Origin: an uncultured Gammaproteobacteria bacterium
GTDB lineage: Bacteria; Pseudomonadota; Gammaproteobacteria; Rariloculales; Rariloculaceae
Direction: 5' to 3'
Assembly: GCA_946887385.1 (NCBI GenBank)
Contig: CAMPKU010000217.1
Coordinates: forward strand, 1-7,213
Length of the DNA: 7,213 nucleotides
Position 1 is the stretch's first letter, and every line of letters begins with the position of its first letter. A program made the position numbers and the translations under genes. Positions 1 through 4,278 of this stretch are shown here, in pieces. Under the pieces are notes generated by a model. The model made no database searches and was not told where the DNA came from. It saw only the letters and a list, made by a program, of their open reading frames with translations.

Positions 1-141
1 CGCGGAAACAGCGTCCTCTGCTACCGCAGTCCCGCTCGCGCCGGCACGGTCCGCGACGAAAACGCGTTCTGCCCCGCCCGAAAAGCGCTCGGGCGCTGCC
101 GCGAGCGAGGCGGAGACCCCTGCGTACTGTGCGCCACACAC
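1..141 (-). CDS. Possible partial CDS, N-terminus only, runs off the left edge
   Basis: The minus strand is open from a GTG at 139-141 to the window edge, giving 47 residues beginning MCGAQYAGVSASL and containing AERVFVADRAGASG. First codon positions are strongly G-rich and about 70% of third positions are G or C, which suggests coding sequence, and AGGA lies 5 bases upstream of the GTG. No family is recognisable from this fragment. If real, the gene is transcribed divergently from the sugar dehydrogenase, with about 150 bases between the two starts. The plus-strand frames here are also open and Ala/Arg-rich, as is common in GC-rich DNA, so the region may be non-coding. Confidence 0.22.
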   Translation of the reverse strand, partial: MCGAQYAGVSASLAAAPERFSGGAERVFVADRAGASGTAVAEDAVSA

Positions 142-278
142 ACCTTTCCTAGTCTCGTCCCTGCGCCGAGTACGGCGCGCACGGTCTTCGGCGTCGCCGC
201 GACCTGCCGATGAGGTCGCGTTGGTTGGATCGGGTATTCTTGCGCTGATCCAGCCTTGGGCTGGCCGCTCGAATCGCC

Positions 279-285
279 AGGGGGA
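279..285 (+). promoter_or_regulatory. Ribosome binding site of the sugar dehydrogenase gene
   Basis: AGGGGGA lies 8 bases before the ATG at 294. It is a strong Shine-Dalgarno match and fixes the start, which is also the one that gives a complete signal peptide. Confidence 0.8.
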
Positions 286-293
286 ACAAGCAA

Positions 294-1565
294 ATGGCAT
301 TCAGACTGCTTCGCGTCGCGGTCGCAATTGCACTCACCACCGTTGGCGCTGCAAGCGCTTTCGCGCAGGGCCGCGCCAACATTCCCGTTACGCCGTTGCC
401 GGACGAACCCTGGGAGTACCAAACGGCCTCGGCCAACATCCGTGTGAGTGTGCTCACCGACGGGCTCGAAAATCCCTGGAGCCTGGAATTCCTGCCGGAC
501 GCGTCGATCCTGATCACCGAGCGGAACGGGCGGCTGCGTCATCTCAAGGACGGTGTGCTCTCTGGGCCGGTCCCGGGTCTGCCCGAGGTAGTCGCCGACA
601 ACTTCATCAGCGGCCTGCACGACATCAAGCTGCATCCGGATTTCGTAGAGAACCGTCTTATCTATTGGGTGTACAACAAGGGCGATGCTCCTGCGGCGGC
701 TCCCGCGGCTGACGCCGGCGCTGCGGCCGGTGGCGGCCGCGGTCGAGGCGGTCGCGGCGGCGGTGGCACCAGAACGCTGACGGTCGCGCGCGGCGTCTTC
801 GACGGCACGGCGCTGACGGACGTCGAGGACGTCATCCGCATGGAAGGTGCAAGCACCGTGTCGCGCTTGCTGTTCCTGCCGGACGGCACGCTGCTCGTCA
901 GCACCTGGGGCGAGCCGGAGCCGATGGCGCAGAACACAATGGGCCTGAGCGGCAAGATACTGCGCTACAACGACGACGGCACGATCCCGCGCGACAACCC
1001 GTTCGTCGGCCGCGAAGGTTACCGGCCCGAGATCTACTCGCTTGGCCATCGCACGCCGGAGAGCCTGGTCTGGCACGCGCCGACCGCCACGATCTGGGAG
1101 TCGGAGATGGGTCCGCACGGCGGCGACGAGGTCAACATCATCCGGGCCGGCGGCAACTACGGCTGGCCGCTCGTGAGCCTCGGGCGCTCGTATGCCGGGC
1201 CGTATCAACCCGAGGGCTTCGAGATGGACGGCATGATCATGCCGCACATCAACTTCGTGCCGTCGATCTCGGCGACGGGCATGACCTTCTACGACGGCGA
1301 CGCCTTTCCGGGCTGGCAGGGTAATCTTTTCATCGGCGGCGTGCGCTACGGCGAGATCGCGCCATCGGGGCGATTGGAGCGCATCGCCTTCAACGAGAAC
1401 ATGGAAGAGCAGCGGCGCGAGTCGCTCCTCGTAGACAAACGCTGGCGCATCCGCGACGTCCGCCAGGGGCCGGACGATCTGCTCTATGTGATCACGGACG
1501 AGAGAAACGGCGCGCTGCTGAAGATCGAGCCGGTGGAGACCACCGGGAGTCCGCCTGCGAGGTAG
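294..1565 (+). CDS. PQQ-dependent aldose sugar dehydrogenase (YliI/Asd-like, GSDH family), exported
   Basis: A 423-residue quinoprotein predicted to oxidise aldose sugars in the periplasm, using pyrroloquinoline quinone and calcium in a six-bladed propeller. Residues 1-24 form a Sec signal peptide (RLLR, then a hydrophobic core, probable cut AFA|QG). Family motifs appear in order: NPWSLEFLPD (60-69), ITERNGRLR (74-82), GLHDIKLHPDF (107-117), GKILRYNDDGTIPRDNPF (220-237), GHRTPESL (251-258), GPHGGDEVN (273-281), NYGWP (288-292), LFIGGVR, and RIRDVRQGPDDLLYVITDE near the C-terminus. The order closely follows E. coli YliI. Two oddities stand out. A Pro/Ala then Gly/Arg low-complexity insert occupies residues 132-158. 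The usual RNPQG after the GxR motif reads RTPES. The substrate cannot be inferred. The gene is monocistronic as far as can be seen, and the next gene downstream converges on it. Confidence 0.93.
   Translation: MAFRLLRVAVAIALTTVGAASAFAQGRANIPVTPLPDEPWEYQTASANIRVSVLTDGLENPWSLEFLPDASILITERNGRLRHLKDGVLSGPVPGLPEVVADNFISGLHDIKLHPDFVENRLIYWVYNKGDAPAAAPAADAGAAAGGGRGRGGRGGGGTRTLTVARGVFDGTALTDVEDVIRMEGASTVSRLLFLPDGTLLVSTWGEPEPMAQNTMGLSGKILRYNDDGTIPRDNPFVGREGYRPEIYSLGHRTPESLVWHAPTATIWESEMGPHGGDEVNIIRAGGNYGWPLVSLGRSYAGPYQPEGFEMDGMIMPHINFVPSISATGMTFYDGDAFPGWQGNLFIGGVRYGEIAPSGRLERIAFNENMEEQRRESLLVDKRWRIRDVRQGPDDLLYVITDERNGALLKIEPVETTGSPPAR
687..767 (+). repeat. Low-complexity Ala/Pro then Gly/Arg coding insert
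   Basis: Within the sugar dehydrogenase, residues 132-158 are an Ala/Pro/Asp stretch followed by Gly with interspersed Arg (GGGRGRGGRGGGG). The insert falls between the GLHDIKLHPDF blade and the next strand, where relatives have a short loop. It is in frame and does not disrupt the propeller motifs on either side. It is probably a surface loop grown by GGC/CGC-type slippage. Confidence 0.75.
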
Positions 1566-1969
1566 CCGTTCGGTCGTCGAGGTAGTAGCGGACGAGTGAG
1601 GTGCGCGCGAGCTGAGGCTCACCAGATCGTCCTTCGCGCGTGAGAGCGGCAATGAGGGCATTGCGCGTATCGGCTGTGGTGCTGCTGGCGCTCGTCTTGG
1701 GCGCTTTGGGTCTGCGCTCAATGCGCCAGCGAGATCGTGGCCAAACGTTCGTAACGAGCGTCCGCAAACAAGGTGACGGCGCGCTGCAGGAGACGCTTCG
1801 TCGCTGGATATACGCGGCACACGCGGCGAGTAATACGATCGACACCAACGGGTCGACCCACGCCGGCATCGCAGCGGGCCGCCGAATAACGCCCGCAGTG
1901 GCACGGGCGCACAGCGGCGCGTATGCGCGCGCCGTACGCGGCGTTTTACGCCAACAGCCCGCATGGTCC
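1566..1969. other. Convergent intergenic region between the sugar dehydrogenase and the nucleotidyltransferase
   Basis: This 404-base stretch has no convincing gene. It contains CGCGCGA (1604-1610) and TCGCGCG (1634-1640) as an inverted repeat with a smaller GAGC/GCTC hairpin (1609-1620) partly inside it. Neither is followed by a T-tract, so this is not a standard intrinsic terminator. The doubtful ORF from 1652 and repeat copy A (1912-1958) fill the remainder. Confidence 0.6.
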
Positions 1970-2086
1970 TCAGCGCGATCGGCGCGCGTGTCTGTCTCGC
2001 CGCTTCAGCACGTCGGCCTCGATCTGCGGTCGCCGCAATGCCAGGAAGCGCTTGGACCAACCGTGATGGGCTGGAATCGCTGTTAG
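1652..2086 (+). CDS. Doubtful small ORF with an N-terminal hydrophobic segment
   Basis: From the ATG at 1652 the frame encodes 144 residues. The N-terminus, MRALRVSAVVLLALVLGALG, looks like a signal anchor: two Arg then about 15 hydrophobic residues. The rest is Arg/Ala-rich and matches no family I know. A GTG at 1640 would add four residues. The ribosome binding site is weak. Points against: the ORF runs through the 47-bp repeat at 1912-1958 and overlaps the end of the convergent nucleotidyltransferase gene by 117 bases, where codon structure favours the minus strand. It may be a genuine short membrane gene whose 3' end was replaced by the repeat, or chance. Confidence 0.2.
   Translation: MRALRVSAVVLLALVLGALGLRSMRQRDRGQTFVTSVRKQGDGALQETLRRWIYAAHAASNTIDTNGSTHAGIAAGRRITPAVARAHSGAYARAVRGVLRQQPAWSSARSARVSVSPLQHVGLDLRSPQCQEALGPTVMGWNRC
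1912..1958. repeat. Direct repeat, copy A (47 bp, hairpin-forming)
   Basis: This segment matches 4113-4161 in the same orientation: 42 of 47 aligned bases agree, with one 2-base gap. Within it, CGGCGCG (1915-1921) and CGCGCCG (1928-1934) can pair as a 7-bp all-GC stem with a 6-base loop, and the matching arms are kept in copy B. It starts 11 bases past the stop codon of the nucleotidyltransferase gene (minus strand). It could be a terminator-like intergenic repeat or one end of an old insertion. Confidence 0.75.
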
Positions 2087-2716
2087 CACATCGATCTCGT
2101 CTCGCGACCAAGCCTCCAGGGCCGGGCGGCCGCGGGCGATCGTTGCGACGCGCTCGGCAGCCTTGAGCGCGTCTCGCGTTGCACCTCCATCGAGCATTGC
2201 GGCGATGGCGGCGGCAGTGACATCGATCGCCAGCGCGACTCGACCGGCGTAGTAGTCGCCGTCCTGCTCGTGGCGGCGACGAAGCACGCCGTACACGTTT
2301 TCGAGCTGCGATTGCAGCACGTGCAGCGGATGCATGACTCGAAAATCGTAAGGCCCACTGCGCACGATGCCGGCCCATCGGCGCAGCTCTGCCGAGTCGA
2401 CGCCGGCCAGGCTGCTGAGGAAAACGATGCCGTGCCGCTCGTTGTCGATTGTAACGACGACGGTTGCGGCATTGGGCGTGTGGTCATCGAGCGATGCGGT
2501 GTTGACCTCCGCGCGCCAGTCCAATCCTGCCGCAACCGCATCCGCGCGGCTGCCGAGAAAATCGATGTCGCGGCTGACCACCGTGGCTTGCGCAGCGAGG
2601 CCGAACCATATTGCCCAGATGTTGAGCGCCTGTCCGCCCACGAGAACGACGTCACGCGTACGCGGCGAGCGTTGCAGCAACTCACCCACGTCGCGGACGG
2701 ACAGCGGCCGACTCAC
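1970..2716 (-). CDS. Nucleotidyltransferase-fold protein, probable toxin or effector of a two-gene module
   Basis: A 248-residue protein whose N-terminal third has the polymerase-beta-type nucleotidyltransferase signature: DVVLVGGQALNIWA (22-35, GG at 27-28), then SRDIDFLG (48-55) with the paired aspartates D50 and D52. Such proteins (AbiEii/MenT-like and related) can transfer nucleotides to RNA or protein and often act as toxins or in phage defence. The next predicted strand reads HGIVFLSSLAGVD (95-107). Relatives usually have a third acidic residue where V98 stands, so activity may be altered, or D91 may substitute. A helical C-terminal half (about 120-248) ends in a very basic tail. The start is a GTG overlapping the stop of the upstream HTH gene as GTGA, which implies translational coupling. 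A DNA-binding partner encoded first fits a toxin-antitoxin operon. The toxin role is inferred, and the fold assignment is fairly secure. Confidence 0.8.
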   Translation of the reverse strand: MSRPLSVRDVGELLQRSPRTRDVVLVGGQALNIWAIWFGLAAQATVVSRDIDFLGSRADAVAAGLDWRAEVNTASLDDHTPNAATVVVTIDNERHGIVFLSSLAGVDSAELRRWAGIVRSGPYDFRVMHPLHVLQSQLENVYGVLRRRHEQDGDYYAGRVALAIDVTAAAIAAMLDGGATRDALKAAERVATIARGRPALEAWSRDEIDVLTAIPAHHGWSKRFLALRRPQIEADVLKRRDRHARRSR

Positions 2717-3147
2717 GAGAGCTTGGGCAACTCGATCGTGAAATCACGCCCGCGCAGCGCGTTGGCGCGGTGTCGCTGCTTAAGGGTTAGCTTGCCCTGC
2801 GTGACTGCTCTCAGCTCGGCGTGCCGCAGCTTCGCTTGGCGTGCTGCGCGCTGGCTCCCGCCCTTGAGCTTGACTGTTGCTTGCGGCCGAACGAACGCCA
2901 CGTTCAAGCCCATGGACGATGCGACACGCTTGAGCGACGCGAGTGTGGGATTGCCTTTACCACCTTCGATTTCCTTGATCACTTTGGCGGAAACACCGAC
3001 GCGCTGCGCGAATTGAGCCTGAGTGAGCCCGTCGCAAGCGCGCATGTAACGGCAGGCATCTGCCAGCCCCAAGGCACCCGTGTGGAGCGCGTGCCGCAGG
3101 ACATCGACCAAAGCAGGGTCTTCGAGCTTCGATGCGGATCGCGGCAT
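2713..3147 (-). CDS. Xre-family HTH regulator, probable antitoxin and autorepressor
   Basis: A 144-residue protein with a Cro/C1-type helix-turn-helix at about residues 38-86. GLTQAQFAQRVGVS (40-53) covers the first two helices, and KVIKEIEGGKGNPTLASL (55-72) holds the rest of the HTH core. Residues 1-37 form a leader helix region. Residues 90-144 are a Lys/Arg-rich extension ending GRDFTIELPKLS that could contact DNA or the partner protein. It is first in a two-gene operon and overlaps the nucleotidyltransferase gene by 4 bases. Its own promoter carries a perfect 14-bp palindrome, so autoregulation is likely, as in HipB-like and other Xre antitoxins. The ATG has no Shine-Dalgarno sequence (bases before it are CCACCA). 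A TATTAT box 6 bases upstream suggests a leaderless mRNA. Confidence 0.85.
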   Translation of the reverse strand: MPRSASKLEDPALVDVLRHALHTGALGLADACRYMRACDGLTQAQFAQRVGVSAKVIKEIEGGKGNPTLASLKRVASSMGLNVAFVRPQATVKLKGGSQRAARQAKLRHAELRAVTQGKLTLKQRHRANALRGRDFTIELPKLS

Positions 3148-3153
3148 TGGTGG

Positions 3154-3159
3154 ATAATA
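3154..3159 (-). promoter_or_regulatory. Candidate -10 box of the regulator-nucleotidyltransferase operon
   Basis: On the minus strand TATTAT ends 6 bases before the ATG of the HTH gene. Transcription would then begin at or next to the start codon, giving a leaderless message and explaining the missing ribosome binding site. No -35 at standard spacing is clear. CTGACG at 3183-3188 is 23 bases away, which is too far for a usual sigma-70 promoter. Confidence 0.45.
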
Positions 3160-3173
3160 GTCCCTATAGGGAC
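3160..3173. promoter_or_regulatory. Perfect 14-bp palindromic operator
   Basis: GTCCCTATAGGGAC is self-complementary over all 14 bases. It abuts the TATTAT box and ends 12 bases before the HTH start codon. Symmetry, length and position are those of an Xre dimer operator, and binding would block RNA polymerase. That the adjacent HTH protein binds it is inference from position. Confidence 0.75.
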
Positions 3174-3180
3174 CTTTTTA

Positions 3181-3207
3181 CACGTCAGCCACGTCAGCCA
3201 CGTCTGC
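3181..3207. repeat. Three tandem 9-bp repeats upstream of the operon
   Basis: CACGTCAGC occurs at 3181-3189 and 3190-3198, followed by CACGTCTGC at 3199-3207 (one mismatch). The array begins 7 bases beyond the palindrome, in the stretch where a -35 element and upstream regulator contacts would sit. It may be a regulator-binding array or a slippage-prone repeat. Confidence 0.7.
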
Positions 3208-3482
3208 GCGAGTGGGCTCCACGGCTGCCTCTCGAGGTGCATTGCGATCGGCGTCGCGAACGCGCTGCTGCGAAGCAACGGCTCCGCAAGCAGCACGGTG
3301 GGCAAGACCAAAGCTCGGGAGCATCCATCGTGGTGTTCGTGCGTCTCTTCAACTCGGCCACTTCCTACGTTGGCGCAGAACCGCGTCGTGCGCCAGCGTC
3401 GCGCTCGTCGGTATCGGCGTGCTCGCTCGTACTGTCAACTTGATTGCCGCACGGCACGCGGCGAGCGTACATTCGCCTGCGC
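3208..3482. other. Divergent intergenic region without a recognisable gene
   Basis: Several frames are open here but none has a family match, a good start site or consistent codon structure. A weak promoter-like pair facing the Hcp gene is TTGCCG (3444-3449) and TACATT (3468-3473) with an 18-base spacer. Each hexamer matches its sigma-70 consensus at 4 of 6 positions, so it is only a candidate. Confidence 0.45.
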
Positions 3483-3536
3483 CGCTCGAAGGTCGAGCGC
3501 GCGCGGCATGACTCCATCGCTCGATTGGGTTTTTTT
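3483..3536 (+). promoter_or_regulatory. Candidate attenuator: three-arm alternative hairpins and a T-tract in the Hcp leader
   Basis: Arm 1 CGCTCGA (3483-3489), arm 2 TCGAGCG (3493-3499) and arm 3 CGCTCGA (3518-3524) are mutually complementary. Arms 1 and 2 pair perfectly with a 3-base loop. Arms 2 and 3 pair perfectly with an 18-base loop, and two G-U pairs can extend that stem. Seven T residues follow at 3530-3536, directly before the ribosome binding site. The 2:3 form resembles an intrinsic terminator and the 1:2 form would exclude it, which is the layout of transcription attenuators. The GGG between stem and T-tract weakens the terminator. Confidence 0.4.
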
Positions 3537-3544
3537 GAAGGGGA
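3537..3544 (+). promoter_or_regulatory. Ribosome binding site of the Hcp-like gene
   Basis: GAAGGGGA sits 8 bases before the ATG at 3553. It fixes this start rather than any upstream codon, although the frame stays open far upstream, antisense to the HTH gene. Confidence 0.75.
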
Positions 3545-3552
3545 CATTCAGA

Positions 3553-4110
3553 ATGGGTAATCAGATCGCTTCGCGCACCGTGGCGGCCGTACTTTCGTTC
3601 GGGATCGCCGTCGGAGTGTCATTGGCGGCCCGGGCGGACATCATCGCGCTGCAGGTGCCCAACGTTCCGGGTGACGCGAAGTTCGCCGCGAACCACGGTT
3701 TGCCGCTGGACTCGATCCGTGTGCTCACCGTCGGTAACTCCGTCGTGACCACGACGGCGGATGGTGGCGGCGGTGGAGCCGGTGCCGGAAAGGCGATTTT
3801 CAGCGACTTGTCGATCGTGAAAAAGTTCGGCGAGTCGAGCGCGCCGTTGTTCCTGCTCGCCGCAACAAGCGAGCATCTACCGACGGCGACGGTGTCGTTT
3901 TATCGCGTAAAACAGGGCGTGCCCGCGAAGTACTACACGATCAAGCTTGACGATGTGACCGTGGCGTCGCAGCAGTGGGTGGGTAACTCGAACGGCGTCG
4001 ACGCGGCCGATAGCGAGAGCGTCGCGTTTACCTATTCGCGAATCACGCTCACGAACATCGAGACAGGCACCAGCACCTGTTACGACATCAAGCTCCTCAG
4101 GAGCTGTTAA
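3553..4110 (+). CDS. Hcp-family (type VI secretion tube-like) protein with a signal peptide
   Basis: A 185-residue protein. Residues 1-28 are a Sec-type signal peptide (short n-region with one Arg, a long hydrophobic core, probable cut ARA|D). The mature 157 residues match the Hcp (DUF796) fold in length and motif order: a Gly-rich loop (71-79), then GKAIFSDLSIVKKFGESSAPLF (79-100; compare GKxxxQDLSFTKxxDKSSP in Hcp), the ATVSFYRV strand, YYTIKLDDVTVASQQ (127-141), and ESVAFTYSRITLTNIE (155-170). Classical Hcp is cytoplasmic, forms hexameric rings stacked into the T6SS tube and has no signal peptide. Here no other T6SS gene is present, and the C-terminus carries two Cys (176 and 185) that could form a disulfide outside the cytoplasm. 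A role as an exported stand-alone Hcp-like protein is inferred, and its function is unknown. Confidence 0.85.
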   Translation: MGNQIASRTVAAVLSFGIAVGVSLAARADIIALQVPNVPGDAKFAANHGLPLDSIRVLTVGNSVVTTTADGGGGGAGAGKAIFSDLSIVKKFGESSAPLFLLAATSEHLPTATVSFYRVKQGVPAKYYTIKLDDVTVASQQWVGNSNGVDAADSESVAFTYSRITLTNIETGTSTCYDIKLLRSC

Positions 4111-4112
4111 CG

Positions 4113-4161
4113 CAGCGGCGCAAATGCGCGCGCGCCGTACGCGGCGGTCTACGCCAATAGC
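4113..4161. repeat. Direct repeat, copy B (49 bp, hairpin-forming)
   Basis: This is the second copy of the element at 1912-1958, in the same orientation. It begins 2 bases after the Hcp stop codon. CGGCGC (4116-4121) and GCGCCG (4132-4137) can pair, so the stem of copy A is preserved despite a changed loop and a 2-base insertion. On the minus strand it contains the last three codons and the stop of an apparent helicase gene end. Between two convergent genes, the GC stem could also help to stop transcription in both directions, though no T-tract follows. Confidence 0.75.
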
Positions 4162-4247
4162 GGCTCGAGGTCGTCCTTGCTCAGCGTGCGTATCAGCGCG
4201 TTGTCGGCGCCGATGATCGCGTCGGCCAGGGCCCGTTTCCGGTGCTG
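4149..4247 (-). pseudogene. Remnant of an SNF2-type helicase gene, 3' end only
   Basis: Minus-strand codons ending at the TAG at 4149-4151 encode about 32 residues, including HRKRALADAIIGADN followed by ALIRTLSKDDLEPLLA. This resembles the extreme C-terminus of bacterial SNF2/RapA-like helicases, which commonly end with a KRALADAI(L/I)xG segment and then LSxDDLxxLL. Upstream codons (GHEYRYWCSTQ) no longer look like the helicase, and the kinase stop at 4279-4281 lies about 30 bases away, so only the tail survives. There is no start codon or ribosome binding site. The alternative is a chance helicase-like peptide in an untranslated spacer. The family call rests on a short match made by eye. Confidence 0.45.
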
Positions 4248-4278
4248 GGTCGAGCACCAGTAACGGTATTCGTGACCT

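Noticed and set aside
21..2378. A 785-codon minus-strand open frame spanning most of the left third
   Set aside because: It is antisense to the well-supported sugar dehydrogenase and crosses the nucleotidyltransferase gene in another frame. The product is Arg/Ala low-complexity with no family motif, typical of stop-poor frames in GC-rich DNA.
2821..3552. Upstream in-frame extension of the Hcp-like gene to give a 429-residue protein
   Set aside because: The first part is antisense to the HTH gene and has no motif. The ribosome binding site and signal peptide both place the start at 3553.
4091..4105. Hairpin AGCTCC/GGAGCT at the end of the Hcp gene as a terminator
   Set aside because: The stem is only 6 bp, lies inside the last codons and has no following T-tract.
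4105..4161. Integron attC recombination site around repeat copy B
   Set aside because: The outer core sequences (RYYYAAC and GTTRRRY) are not present in the required positions. GTTAAC at the Hcp stop does not fit the consensus.
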